Below are positions 10,357-21,961 of a stretch of DNA of 64,000 nucleotides, one piece after another. A model generated the notes under the pieces. That model was given only the letters and a program-made list of their open reading frames with translations. It made no database searches and was not told where the DNA came from. Within the stretch, counting starts at the first letter, position 1, and each line of letters starts with the position of its first letter. The DNA is from Periplaneta americana (Eukaryota; Arthropoda; Insecta; Blattodea; Blattidae). The stretch is taken from the NCBI RefSeq assembly GCF_040183065.1, contig NC_091123.1, forward strand, positions 107,482,821-107,546,820, read 5' to 3'. Both the position numbers and the translations under genes were made by a program.

Positions 10357-13299
10357 ATGTCTGATTATCCGGTTGTCTCTGACAGAACATTGTACAATGA
10401 CCTTCACTCACACCATTCCCCTATACCTGCTGACCAGAACCCTCTCTCTCACCCTGAAGCATTCAACATTTTAACAACAGCATTTACCAAGAACTCTTCA
10501 TCCCTTCACGTAGCCCATATTAACGCTCAGAGTTTGGTTGCACACTTTGACGAAATTCAATCCATATTCTCGAATCAGAATTTGCATGCTCTTCTCATCT
10601 CTGAATCTTGGCTCAAACCTACATTATCCTCAGCGACATTACACATAGATGGTTATACGCTATTGAGAAATGATCGTTTAAATAAACAAGGGGGCGGCGT
10701 TGCTGCATATGTCAGATCAGATCTCAATCCCAGAATAATACACACATCTCCTGGCGAGTATGCCGGAAAACCTGAAATGCTATTTGTAGAAGTATTGACA
10801 AGCTTTCAGAAATGCCTTATTTGTGTAATTTACCAACCCCCGAAGATTAACGATATTGCAGAGATCGAGAGATCGTTATTGGAATTCATCACAGATTATG
10901 AACACGTCTTAATAATGGGTGATCTTAACACAAATTTGTTAGCCTCTGATTCGAACTACACTAGACATCTATTGACCATGTTCCAGGCTCTTGATCTAGC
11001 AGTCCTTCCCCTTGAACCAACCCACCATACCCAATCTTCCGAATCCCTATTAGACTTAATTATTACGAAGAATGCAGACAAAGTACAAAAACATGGACAA
11101 TGTGCGGCTTCGGGAATTTCGTACCACGATATTATTTATCTAGTATATTCTTTGAAGTGTCCCAAGCCCACACCTAAACTCATAAAGTATCGTGACTTGA
11201 AACGTATTGATGAAACCCAACTACTTGAAGACGCAATAAAGATTCCCTGGGACTCAATATGGACCTTACATACTGTTGACGAGAAACTTGTTAAACTAAA
11301 TGAGTATATTATAAATTTATATGACAAGCATGCTCCTATCAAATCTAAACGCGTAAAAAGAACACCAGCACCATGGATGACTGCTGACATACGTAGTATG
11401 ATTACGGACAGAAACACTGCATACAAAACGTTTAAACATGACAAGACAGAAATCTCTTATAATTATTATAAACTCTTACGTAACAGAACTACTCAAGCCA
11501 TTAGAAACGCAAAACTGAGACATTTTCATAACATCTTGAAGGGGGGAGCTGACCCTTCCAAACTGTGGAGAAACTTACGGACAATTGGCTTAGGAAATCC
11601 CAGGACTCAGGTAGACAGTGTGCCAGTTTCTCTTGACGAACTAAATGACCATTTTGCAACGGTACAGTCAATAACCTTGGATACGGTCGACAAACAGCAG
11701 ACAGTTAACGAATTACAAATGACTCCAATTCCGGATAGAGAAATATTTTTCTTCACTTATGTCACAGAAACTGAAGTGAGAGCGGCAATAAAACGTATTA
11801 CTTCTAAAGCTGAAGGTGTGGATAATATTAGTATAATATTATTGAAGAAAATATTGGACATAATACTGCCGACATTAACACATATATTCAACGCCTCACT
11901 CATAACTTCTACCTACCCGAACCTCTGGAAGAAAGCCTTTATCCGTCCGATCCCTAAAATTAAAACCCCATTATGTGCAAATGATTTCCGTCCAATTAGT
12001 ATCCTACCTGCCCTATCAAAAGCTCTGGAACGTATTGTTCACAAACAACTAATGAACTATCTAACCGAACATGCCTTACTGGACGAATACCAATCCGGGT
12101 TCAGAAATGGACATAGTACGACTACAGCACTACTAAAAGTGAATGAGGATATACGTGAAGCCACAGATGAACGTAAATTAACATTACTGACATTACTTGA
12201 CTTCAGTAAGGCATTTGATACAGTTGACACGGACCTTCTATTATGTAAATTAAGACTTCTGCATCTTTCTGAAAGTTCTGTTACTTGGTTTGAATCCTAC
12301 CTTCGCGAACGTCAACAATGTGTCATTGCATGCGATTATTCTTCAAGATGGTGTGTCGTGAAATCTGGAATTCAACAAGGATCAGTTCTCGGACCTTTAC
12401 TCTTCATGATTTATATTAATGACGTGACTAAAATGATAAAACACTGCAAATACCATATGTATGCTGACGACTTGCAAATTTATTTGCATTTCCACCCTGA
12501 TGAGACTAGTGACGCAGTAAATAAAATAAACGAAGACTTAAATTCGATTTCACTGTGGTCACACAAATTTGGATTAAGGTTAAATCCAGAGAAATCGCAA
12601 GCAATCGTAATGGGACATAATCGTCTACGAAGTACTCTTGATAGTGGTACTATACCACATATAACATTGAATGGGATTATTGTTAAATACAGTGAAACAG
12701 TTAAAAATCTTGGCATTTTTATGGATAGCGATCTAAATTGGAACACCCAAGTAACACACACTTGCAAAAAAATATTTTCTCAACTTCACTCTTTGCTTCA
12801 TATGAAAGAATTTCTACCACTTAGTCTAAAAAAGAATCTTATTCAGACGCTTGTAATGCCCCATTTTGATTATTGCGATTCCTTACTAACTAATGTAAGT
12901 TCACTCTTAGCTGAGAGACTACAACGTGTTCATAATGTGTGCATACGATTCATCTGCAATACTCGTAAATTTGACCATATAACACCTTCCCTCCAGTTAC
13001 TTTCATGGGTGCGTCTGAAGGAACGAAGAACAATACATTCACTGTCTCTTCTATTTAGAATCATGCATACTTCTACTCCGAATTATCTCTTATCGCGCTT
13101 TCAATTTCTTACAACTCTTCGAAACCGACATCAAGCACTTCTTTCTATCCCTCATCATAGAACGTCTCTATACTCATCCTCGTACACTGTAGAAATACCT
13201 CGTCTCTGGAATTCGCTACCTAATGATGTCAGGGACTGCCGGACTTTATCACAATTCAAAATTAAATTGGAAAATTTTGTCTTGTTTAATGCTTTTTAG
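10357..13299 (+). CDS. LINE ORF2: AP endonuclease + reverse transcriptase, 980 aa
   Basis: This protein would nick target DNA and reverse-transcribe its own RNA. The N-terminal endonuclease (about residues 50-260) shows HINAQSL (N56), ESWL (E83), RNDR..GGGVAAYVR and MGDLN (D189, N191). The reverse transcriptase (about 510-800) shows DFSKAFD (D615), [13 protein letters not shown] and YADD (702-705). The C-terminus has the CR1/L2-like pattern PRLWNSLPNDVR. An in-frame TAA 12 bp upstream of the ATG makes this the first usable start. The length fits ORF2 of such elements. Oddity: the endonuclease SDH motif reads S255-Y256-H257, so the expected Asp is Tyr (codon TAC at 11122-11124; GAC would be one base away). 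The frame is otherwise open, but nicking activity is doubtful. Confidence 0.9.
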   Translation: MSDYPVVSDRTLYNDLHSHHSPIPADQNPLSHPEAFNILTTAFTKNSSSLHVAHINAQSLVAHFDEIQSIFSNQNLHALLISESWLKPTLSSATLHIDGYTLLRNDRLNKQGGGVAAYVRSDLNPRIIHTSPGEYAGKPEMLFVEVLTSFQKCLICVIYQPPKINDIAEIERSLLEFITDYEHVLIMGDLNTNLLASDSNYTRHLLTMFQALDLAVLPLEPTHHTQSSESLLDLIITKNADKVQKHGQCAASGISYHDIIYLVYSLKCPKPTPKLIKYRDLKRIDETQLLEDAIKIPWDSIWTLHTVDEKLVKLNEYIINLYDKHAPIKSKRVKRTPAPWMTADIRSMITDRNTAYKTFKHDKTEISYNYYKLLRNRTTQAIRNAKLRHFHNILKGGADPSKLWRNLRTIGLGNPRTQVDSVPVSLDELNDHFATVQSITLDTVDKQQTVNELQMTPIPDREIFFFTYVTETEVRAAIKRITSKAEGVDNISIILLKKILDIILPTLTHIFNASLITSTYPNLWKKAFIRPIPKIKTPLCANDFRPISILPALSKALERIVHKQLMNYLTEHALLDEYQSGFRNGHSTTTALLKVNEDIREATDERKLTLLTLLDFSKAFDTVDTDLLLCKLRLLHLSESSVTWFESYLRERQQCVIACDYSSRWCVVKSGIQQGSVLGPLLFMIYINDVTKMIKHCKYHMYADDLQIYLHFHPDETSDAVNKINEDLNSISLWSHKFGLRLNPEKSQAIVMGHNRLRSTLDSGTIPHITLNGIIVKYSETVKNLGIFMDSDLNWNTQVTHTCKKIFSQLHSLLHMKEFLPLSLKKNLIQTLVMPHFDYCDSLLTNVSSLLAERLQRVHNVCIRFICNTRKFDHITPSLQLLSWVRLKERRTIHSLSLLFRIMHTSTPNYLLSRFQFLTTLRNRHQALLSIPHHRTSLYSSSYTVEIPRLWNSLPNDVRDCRTLSQFKIKLENFVLFNAF

Positions 13300-13586
13300 A
13301 TATTGCTAGAAGTGTCGATTTGTGTTTTTTTTTACTCCAGATTAAAATCGCAAGTTTCTTGTTTATGTTAGTTAATTAGGATACAATTAATTATACTTAA
13401 TCACTCATTTAAAGTTTGTGTGACTGCAACCTGTGTATATTTTTGTGTGACTTTACTTCGTTTATAGTGTTTTTTTTTTCCTTTTTATTTCTGTTATTGT
13501 ATTTGTATTCCTGGTGTTGTGGAAGAGAAGGCCTGATGGCCTTAACTACACCAGAATAAATAAATAAATAAATAAATAAATAAATT
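13300..13586 (+). other. LINE 3' UTR, hairpin and AATA tail
   Basis: Non-coding 3' end of the LINE. It contains T-rich runs, the perfect AAGGCC/GGCCTT hairpin and about seven ATAA units at 13553-13586. The tail marks the 3' junction. Confidence 0.85.
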
Positions 13587-14252
13587 AGTGTAGTCCTAAT
13601 ATGTTACTAGTCTGCGATATATGCAATGTAGGTGGAAAGGAACTGGCTATCCTATCCCATTATCTCCTAACTTAGTTACCTCATGATTGATGTCTTATTG
13701 GTGTCACTTATGAGGTTCAAACCTGTCTTCGGACAATTGCTTGACAGCAACAATACACTCTGATTTTTTTTTTTTTCAATATGAGCAGCGACATAACCTG
13801 ATTGTGCGTACGTCTATGCATTATAAACTTCAATAGTGCAATAAACTGCATCAGACGCTGTATTCTCTGCTTCTTCTCGTAGCTACATGCAATAAAATAT
13901 GCACTTGCTTAGTCATCACTTACGTTTCGCTGCCACATGACAGATCTGGAGTGCTGTTGGTCTTAATCTAAACTTCATCTCTTTAAATCAACTTCTTACT
14001 TTCTTATTCTTCATTATTTTCGATGTTATTAAAAATATAATTAATTATTGAACAGCTGTAATATTGAACGTTTGAACGTTCTTGATTCACAAAAGTTGAT
14101 TTTATCTTACATAATCATTTCATACCACAAAATGTAATAAGATCAAATACAGTATATTTCACTTCATTTAGATATCTTAAATTACGTTAATTTCTTCAAG
14201 TCTTTACTTATTTTTCATTATTTTTAGCCATTGTAATTTCACTGCTACGAAC
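13587..14252. other. No gene or element recognised
   Basis: AT-rich intergenic DNA with a T run near 13765. No ORF or paired repeat found. Confidence 0.6.
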
Positions 14253-14261
14253 AATGCACGT

Positions 14262-14512
14262 GTCCACACCTGTGGAGTAACGATTAGCGCGTCTGGCCGC
14301 GAAACCAAATGGCCCGGGTTCGATTCCCGGTCGGAGCAAGTTACCTGGTTGAGGTTTTTTCCGGGGTTTTCCCTCAACCCAATACGAGCAAATGCTGGAT
14401 AACTTTCGGTGCTGTACTCCCGGACTCATTTCACTGGCATTATCACCTTCATCTCATTCAGACGCTAAATAAACTAAGATGTTGATAAAGCGTCGTAAAA
14501 TAACCTACTAAA
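14262..14512 (+). repeat. tRNA-derived SINE, family 1, with target duplication
   Basis: Same organisation as the copy at 285. It is flanked by a 9-bp direct repeat AATGCACGT (14253-14261 and 14513-14521), as expected for LINE-mediated insertion. Confidence 0.92.
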
Positions 14513-14738
14513 AATGCACGTAGTATTAGAGCCAATTTATTCTCGTAATATAGGCTAAGTTCCAATGAATCCGGTTATTCGATTTTCTATACGGCAGTAG
14601 AGATTCATATTCCCTGATAACTTATTTATCTCATTTGTTTTTTGCGGAGATCTTGTGCTTTTCTGAGACTCGTTAATCGTTCCTAAACATAAAATTGAGA
14701 ACAGAACGAACTAAAACGCCAAATCTTTGAAAGCAGTC

Positions 14739-14794
14739 GATGATGATGATGATGATGATAATGATAATGATAATGATAATGATAATGATAATGA
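14739..14794. repeat. (GAT)n/(GATAAT)n compound microsatellite
   Basis: Seven or so GAT units followed by GATAAT hexamers. Confidence 0.95.
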
Positions 14795-15010
14795 TTCACA
14801 GTTTTCAACATTGTCATCTGATTACCAATAAGAAATTCATGTGCGTAATTTTTAATTAGGCCTCGTTCTGAGTTATTTAAATACTTTATAAATAAGCATT
14901 ATGATAAAAATACTCACACTGTTTAATAAAAGTGTACCTGTAGGCCTATTGAATCTTATTGAATTTACTTGTCGGAAATATATTACATGAATCAATGTTT
15001 AAGTTATCAT

Positions 15011-17858
15011 CAGACATCGGATTTTAGGGCAAATGCCTATTTTGTTTCTTTAGGAGAAAAGTAAAAATAATTATTAATATTTGTGTTTCATGGAAATTGA
15101 AAGGTATTCAAAGAGTTTTATAGTGCCCTAAAATGCCCTAAAACGGTTATTAGAGCATAATTTGTTAATATTCGCCTAAAAATGCCTAACTCACTGTAAA
15201 GTTTCGCATTTTACTCTTACTTTTTATAATTTATACATGCGTTCACTGCGAAATTTAAGGCATTTAAAAAGTGGAAAGTTTGCTTCACACCGGCCATGAA
15301 ACCATTGATAAAGGAAACAAAATGTTTTGAATCTCACGACACTCGCAATAGATTTCACCGAATTTAACATGTTTGGAGGCATAAATGCCGACAAAGAACC
15401 AACCTTAGTTTTGAAGCAGGCAACAATCACAACATGTGCTGCTACCGATTCAGAGATATACTATACTATAAAAATGACTGTTTTCGGTCTGAAACCGATT
15501 AGCTGTACTGCCCTTCAGAGTGTCATAAAATCACAATTTTTGGAGAAAGAGTGTTTTTGAAATATTTATGAAAAGTCGTAAAACTGCGAATTAGTAGGGT
15601 AAACCGTTACAAAATATTTAAAAGAATGGCCCTCCTAGTGTTAACACTACCAGGAAATGCAACAATAAGTGGAACTTTGTATTTTTGTCCAATTGAATCT
15701 CTATAACAATGGTTCATTTGAATGCACGTTAACAGTTGCTCTTTCCCTCACCTTATTTGTGTTGAGAAGTTTTGAGCGGTAGGACGTTTTCCTGTGAAGT
15801 TTAACGCGATAATGCCGAAAAATATAAGTGCAAAATCTACAAAGATCCGGCAATGGCTAACAGAATATTCAGAATTCACTTATGATGGAAAAATAATATT
15901 CTGCAGATTTGTAGCAAACAGGTATGTAACAATAGTTGAAATATATAAATTCTATTAATTTTAATGAGTAGACCTATAATATTTATACACTGACTGAGCT
16001 ATCCTGAGGTATAATTATTTTTAAGACCACTACACTTTAACCTTTTAAATTCCGATAGTTAAAGTATTTGCAGGTCATTAAAATTTTGATTGTTCGAACC
16101 CACTAACTTTGTGATAGAAATACGGCAATACAATAATTAGGATTTTATTTTAATTCAGTTTACTTTACATCTTTAGATTTCGCAAGAAAAGAAGTGCCAC
16201 CTAAAGCAGCATGTGCAAGGAGCGGCTCATAATGCTAAAGCTCAGCAGAAAAATCAACTGCAACAAACTTTACTAACACAGTCTACTTCATCCAATCTCA
16301 GCAGCAATTTCTATGCTGATTTAACCAGAGCGTTTGTTGCTGCTAACATTCCCTGGAATGCAATTGAAAATCCGGTTTTAAGACAGTTTTTACAAAAATA
16401 CTGCAAACAAAATATCCCATCTGAGTCGACCCTAAGAAAAAATTACTTAGACAGAATATACAATGAAACTTTAGCTTCCATTCGGGAGGATATAGGTGAT
16501 TCTTACATATGGGTCTCTGTGGATGAAACCTCAGATCCTATGAATAGGTATATAGCAAATATGGTAGTAGGAAAACTTAGTCCTGATGGACCTTCGATTC
16601 CACATCTCGTATGTGTTAAGGAACTTTCGAAAGTGAATAGCCAAGCCATTGCTTATTTTGTAAATAAAGGCCTACAGTCTTTATACTCAGGTAATATAGA
16701 CGATTCTAAATTTCTGTTGTTTTGTACTGATGCTGCCTCATACATGGTTGCTGCAGCTCCACTTCTTAAAACATTTTATCCTAACCTCACGCATGTAACC
16801 TGTCTAGCACATGGCCTTCACAGGGTTTCTGAAACAATCCGGAATGAATTTCTCTTGTCAATTCGTTTATTTCTGACACAAAAAAATGTTTTTGTAAAGC
16901 CCCATCCAGGATTTCAATATTCAGAGAGAACTTTCTAGATATCCCACTCCCACCTCAGCCGGTTGTTACACGATGGGGAACCTGGATTCAGTCAGTGGTG
17001 TATTATTCTAAGTATTTTAAAGAAGTGGTCACAGTTATTGATAAATTACCTGAAACTGAGAGTGTAGCGTGTGTGAAAGCAGTGAAAGATTGTCTGAATG
17101 ACTCACGAGTGAAAAACGATATTGCCTACATAACATCAAACTTTTCTTTCATACCTGGAAGCATTGAACAATTAGAACGTGAAAAACAATCTCTTTGTAG
17201 CCAAATAGCAATAGTAAAGGAAGCTCAAGTAAACATACATTCTGCTTTGGGCGAAACTGGGAAAAAAGTTAAAAATAAGTGGGACAACGTATTAAATAAG
17301 AATGTAGGATTTTCATTGTTGGAAAAAGTATCAAGAGTGATATCGGGGGAAAGTGTAAATGTTCCAGTAAGTATTGATGTTTCTATTGTACCTAATTTAA
17401 AATTTGCGCCTCTCACATCAGTTTCGGTTGAAAGAAGTTTTTCTGCTTTCAAAATGATTCTCAGTGACAAAAGGCAAAGGTTAACTGTGGAGAATTTAGA
17501 AAAAATTCTGGTGGTGTACTGTGCAGATAATTATAATAAAGTCTGAGCATGGAACTGAATTTCAATAACTTAACATGAGTAATCTTGATATCAATAATCA
17601 TTATTTCATTAGTTTCAAAATATTAAATTTGTGCAGCTCTGTTTATAAATATAATATAGTATTCTTTTTTAATGTTTAAACATACTTTTTTGTGCGTATT
17701 TTAGTGTATAACTAAAAATTTCAGTGAAAGAAATAAGTATGATACCTTGATGTGCCTAAAATGCCTATTTTCATTAAAATAGAGCCTAATTTTACAAATT
17801 TTCAGCTTATTTTAGGCGCCTAAAACTGCAATTTTTAGTGCCTAAAATCCGATGTCTA
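15011..17858 (+). mobile_element. hAT element 1, decayed, 2.85 kb with 8-bp target duplication
   Basis: The inverted ends CAGACATCGGATTTTAGG (left) and TAGACATCGGATTTTAGG (reverse complement of right) are flanked by a perfect 8-bp duplication GTTATCAT (15003-15010 and 17859-17866). Subterminal regions on both sides are rich in TGCCTA/TAAAATGCC motifs in both orientations. It encodes a decayed transposase related to that of the element at 39777-41972. Confidence 0.93.
15812..17546 (+). pseudogene. CGGBP1-like hAT transposase, two exons, frameshifted
   Basis: Exon 1 starts MPKNISAKS at 15812 and ends at 15921. An intron (15922-16176) has GTATGT donor and CTTTAG acceptor. Exon 2 carries the rest. 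A one-base loss in a T run near 15908-15911 breaks the zinc-finger CxxC; with the base restored the splice falls in phase 0 and the finger HxxxxxH follows. A second frameshift lies in the A run at 16880-16886. Remaining landmarks are SYIWVSVDETSD, FCTDAASYMV, CLAHGLHRV, TRWGTW and SVSVERSFSAFK (dimerisation region). The order matches the intact 494-aa copy at 40251, which is intronless at this position. Defective. Confidence 0.88.
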
Positions 17859-17866
17859 GTTATCAT

Positions 17867-18913
17867 ACTGAAAACATTGCGTGCACACTGTTACAGTGTT
17901 TTCTTTACTCGGTTTCATCTGTTGGCTTCGCCACATCCGAACAGAGAAACATATCTGAAAAATAAATCTTTTAAGATAAGTCAGATTGTACTTATCTCAG
18001 ACAATTTCAAGCATTTAATGTAGATATGTAAAAGTGTTTCGGCGTATCGTGTAGATCTACGTCTCGTATAATTAACGATAAAATTAGTTACAAGTGTGTG
18101 AATTTAAAAACGAAATTATTTAACATTGATACATGACGTTCATGTCAGTATCTACGAGGAATTTTAGAGCTGGAAGCAAGAACAATTTCTAACTCGGCGG
18201 GAAAATACACCGGGCAATGGACACAGAAAATAAGAACTGTGTGCAAGGAAAACTGAAAAAAAAAAAAAACTTTTATTCTTTCAACAGGCATCAGATTAGT
18301 TTAAAAATAAGTAGCCATAATCTCCCGAAAAAGCAAGGTAATTTGGACTGTAGCTTTTCGTATGGAACTACTCAACTAATTGCAAGACTTAATTAGATAA
18401 GCTTTTGATCTCAAAATTCTAAGCAGGTCTCGATTAAGTTGCTTTACTCGTAAATATTACGTGTGAATAATCACTGAACTACTATGTACACGCAAATGAA
18501 GGTTTTTATTTTTAAAAATTATCTTATAGCACTACGGTTGCTTACAGTATAATTTTACTTGAATTGGCATTTAATTGTGAGATTCTGATTAATTTCTGTT
18601 GAAATATCTATGACAAATTTCAGGGTCTTCAGGAAATAATTCTTATCAATGATCAGTGTTCACAAAATGTTAATCACTTCTAAACAGTTCAATTGTCGAG
18701 CTATAACTTATTGTGACCATAATGTTGCATCAGTTAAGTTAGATACATAGATGTCATTGCAGTAGTTATTTATGTAACTTATGTAGGTCTGTGATGTGAA
18801 ATTTTGTTTGCAGGAATGGAAAAATTCTGATTACGAGTCGCAAATGAGTGCAGAAATTATACGAGTGTAAAAAAAGTTCATGTCACACATATGTGCACAT
18901 AATCTATAGGTAT
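17867..18913. other. No gene or element recognised
   Basis: AT-rich, with an A run near 18258-18270. Short ORFs only. Confidence 0.6.
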
Positions 18914-19886
18914 AGTGTGACATAGAAGTCAGTCGACAAATGGGAAACATTAGTAATTGTAAAACTGAAATAATTATTGTACAGCATATCATAATGACGT
19001 GTTCCCTCCAAGATGCCCGTAATTTGAGTGACCTTTTTCATTTGTACTGTTAGGTTGGCAGTAAATATTCCCCTTTTGTATCCCTAGAATTGTCTACCTT
19101 TCGTCCCAAATCTGCTACTGACGGCCAACATTCAATACACGTGATTGCGAAGAAGACGGCCAGCCCTAAAAGGTCAGTGCGCTATGTGGCTCGAGAAAGT
19201 GGTACCAATAGAGAATCTGTTTGCAGAATATTGAAATCTGCACGTTTTCACTCCTATAAATTACAGTATTTACACACAATGCAAGAAGACGATTCAGTTA
19301 TACTGATCGATCCTTCCTTCAACATGTTCTGTTCAGTGACGAATGCTTATTCTTTCTGGATGTGTAAGCTCATACATAAAATCCACGATACTGGTCCAAA
19401 GAAAACCAAGATAGATGCGTGAAGCTAACAACCCTCATGATTTGCCACTGAACAAACGGATAAGAATGTGGTTTCAACAAGATGGGGCCACGGCACATTA
19501 TGCTCTAACAGTTCGTCAGAAACTAAATGAAGTGTGTGGTGTGCACTGAGTTTGACGAGATGGACCTCAGTCATGGCCTCCACGGTCACCAAACCTCACA
19601 CCTTTTGGTTTCATTCTGTGGGGATTTGTGAAACAGCACGTTTTTTTAGGCAGATACTACATATATAGATTACCTGAAACAAAGAATCACCCATGTTATC
19701 CAGCATATCCCACGTGCAACACTTTTAAGAGTGACAGAAGAATGTCAGGATCGAGTGAGGCACTGTCTTGAAGTAACTGGAACACATTTTGAACATTTTC
19801 GGTAGTGAGTATACTGTATGCAATAATTGTATTTACAAATAGAGTAATGTTTCCCATTAATTGTCAACTGACTTCTGTACCACACT
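18914..19886 (+). mobile_element. TcMar-like element with ~40-bp inverted repeats
   Basis: Left end 18914-18952 (AGTGTGACATAGAAGTCAGT..ATGGGAAACATTA) matches the reverse complement of 19845-19886 (AGTGTGGTACAGAAGTCAGT..ATGGGAAACATTA). TA-rich flanks (TATA on the left, TATA a few bases out on the right) suit a TA target, but the exact duplication is blurred. It encloses a decayed DDE transposase. Confidence 0.88.
19090..19804 (+). pseudogene. TcMar-type DDE transposase pseudogene
   Basis: Landmarks appear in several frames. A helix-turn-helix part (SPKRSVRYVARESG, YKLQYLHTMQEDD) is followed by FSDECLFFLD (first Asp) in another frame, FQQDGATAHYA (second Asp), then WPPRSPNLTPFGFILWGFVK. In the family the last block is normally PDLTPLDFFLWG. 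Here PD is PN and the LD Asp is Gly, so the third catalytic residue is lost as well as the frame. At least two frameshifts and a TGA interrupt it. The length of about 240 residues recoverable is shorter than the usual ~340. Defective. Confidence 0.85.
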
Positions 19887-20635
19887 GCATTATACGTATA
19901 TAAAGCTTAGGTAAGTTTCTGTCACAACCGTCTTAATTTTACACGTTGCTAATCAACAATAACAATGTTTGAGCATTTCAATAAGGTGTAAAAGTTTTAA
20001 GGAGGGTAAAAATGACCGAAACAAATAAAAGAACTCTGAGAGACCGTATAAAAATCAAATAGACCAAGAGACCGAAATGAAACTACGACAGAGAACGTTA
20101 AAGAAACAGGAGAATGGTTGGAAATGACAAGAAAAGCGAAACGATGTAGGACTAATCAAAATAATTATAAAAGTAACTGGTGTGAATAATAAACAAGCTG
20201 TAATCGACGTAGAAAATAATTACTTGGGAAATATATCTTACAACTGTGAGTACGGAAATGCAAGATACTTGGGACATGAGTTAAATACAACTAATAAAAT
20301 ATACGAAAATGCATATGTAAAAAGATAATGAAACATTAGAGATCATCTAGCATACTCCAACAGTTTCTCAACAACTGAACACCTACAGGAATGCCTCCTC
20401 ACGAGCTAAAACTCAAAGTTGTTGTTGTTGATTGACTTTTCTGGCTTTGAGCCAGAGGCCGTTTTAGGGTCTTATACGCGCAGGATGCCCTCTCCAGCCA
20501 TTGTACATAAATAATAATAAATATATATTTGCATATATGACACTATTTCTGGCATAAGTGCCAGTAGGTGTGTGAGTGCAGTGACTTATTTCTTTTATTT
20601 TGGTGTAGGCCTAATTTGTTAATTTGCGATATTTA
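19887..20635. other. No gene recognised
   Basis: AT-rich. A short TTG run and GGCTTTGAGCCAGAGGCC near 20420-20462 form a small hairpin. No longer structure found. Confidence 0.5.
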
Positions 20636-20785
20636 AGGAATGGTGAACGGGAGAAGAGTTCGGGGTAAAAGATATCAGCGATAGACAACGTTAAGTATTA
20701 TATGGGGAGATTAAGAGGAAAGCAAGAAATTTGGAAGAATGGGAAATGCTGGGTTTGCAGTTAAAGATCTGCTCTTGGGCAGAAC
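20636..20785 (+). mobile_element. LINE-D 3' end fragment
   Basis: Matches 53062-53250: GGAATGGTGAACGGGAGAA, then AAGAGGAA(A/G)GC, AGAATG(G)GAAATGCTGGGTTTGCAGT and TTGGGCAGAA. The decayed translation (EGMVNGRR, YQ, ETKR, LGLQ) resembles the tail of an insect non-LTR reverse transcriptase. It runs directly into a tetranucleotide microsatellite, which could be its expanded 3' tail. Confidence 0.65.
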
Positions 20786-20792
20786 ACTGTGC

Positions 20793-20885
20793 ATGCATAC
20801 ATTCATACATACATACATACATTCATACATACATACATACATACATACATACATACATACATACATACATACATACATACATACA
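20793..20885. repeat. (CATA)n microsatellite
   Basis: More than twenty CATA units with two CATT interruptions, abutting the LINE-D end. Confidence 0.97.
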
Positions 20886-20954
20886 GTACATATATTTTTT
20901 TGTTGTTGAGATTTTTAAGTTTCCCCTTCCGGTGGCAGAAGCGTCTGAATGATT

Positions 20955-21778
20955 ATGGAGACTTTCATGGTGTAGTGCTATTTTGTTGATCTGCCTCTCT
21001 GTTGCTGTCGTGTGTCCTCTCAGACAGTATTCAAATTTCCAACATGTGTTTGCGGTTTTGTTTGTGTGTTTTAGTTTGGTGGTTGGGGCTGGTGGTAGTT
21101 GTAGAGGAGTTTCTCCAGTGTTGTTCTGTTGTTTGTGTTCGGTGGATTTGCGAAGATGTGTTGTGTATATACGCAATTTACTGCCGAATGTATTTCCTGT
21201 TTATGTTGTTTATATGTGTGAAGAGTGGCTTCGTTTTTGTCGTAGTGTAAACTGTGTTGTTCCTGATGCGTCTGTGCAGGTGGAAGATTTGGTGGAGAAT
21301 TCTTCTTTCGCGGGCTTCGAATTTTGATTTGGTCGTTGGAGGGGCTTGTGTGAGGAAAATGGAGGGATGTATGATTAGGGATCGAACCAATGGTTTGTAT
21401 AGGTGGAGGAGTGTTTCGGTTATACAGCCAGGTCGATTGATGCCATTTAGGTAGCTTATTGCACTGGTGGCTGCGTTATATTTCCTCCAGGTTTCTTTAG
21501 CTACTTCGGTCCAGGAGAGTTTGGAGGTGAAGGGTATTCCTAGATATGTGAGATTTCGCTGGAGTGGAAGTTGAGTGTTGGCTATTGTGATTGGGTTGTT
21601 CTGGAGGACCCGAGTTCGGAGTTTTGTTTTGTCTGTGTTGACTGTGATCCGCCACGTATTGGTCCAATTTAGATACTGCCTGAGTGTTGCGTTTAGTAAC
21701 TTCCTAGCGGAGGGGAGTCGGGGGTGTGTAGCCCAATATGCGACGTCGTCTGCATATTGTGCCAGTCCTATTACTCAA
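20955..21778 (-). mobile_element. LINE-C fragment: jockey-like reverse transcriptase C-terminal half
   Basis: On the minus strand an uninterrupted frame of roughly 200 codons runs from about 21778 to 21178. It starts GLAQYADDVAYWATHPR (YADD catalytic box), continues TVNTDKTKLRTR, LTYLGIPFTSKLSW, YLNGINRPG and VRSLIIHPSIFL, and reaches FEARERRILHQIFH. This is the palm-to-thumb and C-terminal part of a jockey/R1-like RT. It lacks the upstream palm and endonuclease, so it is 5'-truncated. Stop codons appear below 21178. Base composition is clearly GC-richer than the flanks. Confidence 0.8.
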
Positions 21779-21961
21779 AGTAAGTGCTGTATTTATGTTA
21801 CTGCGGAATCTTATGCTATCATGGAGACTCTGCAATGGTACAAGATTGACGATTATTACATGTCTGCATAGATAAATAATAGAGAGGTCCGTGTACTCAA
21901 TGGATTGTACTTAGATACATTTTTTAATCGGTCATTTTACGATTCTTTTCCAACTGCTACT

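Larger units (their letters stand above)
10357..13586 (+). mobile_element. CR1/L2-like LINE, near-complete 3' portion
   Basis: Comprises an endonuclease-reverse transcriptase ORF, a 250-bp 3' UTR and a 3' tail of AATA units instead of poly(A). A perfect stem-loop AAGGCC-TGAT-GGCCTT (13528-13543) lies just before the tail and is a plausible RT recognition hairpin (inference). Short-repeat tails are typical of CR1/L2-type elements. No ORF1 is found upstream, so the copy is probably 5'-truncated. A broken relative lies at 62150-63396. Confidence 0.88.

Noticed and set aside
21002..21327. Plus-strand Cys/Val-rich ORFs resembling membrane proteins
   Set aside because: Shadows of the minus-strand jockey-like reverse transcriptase frame.
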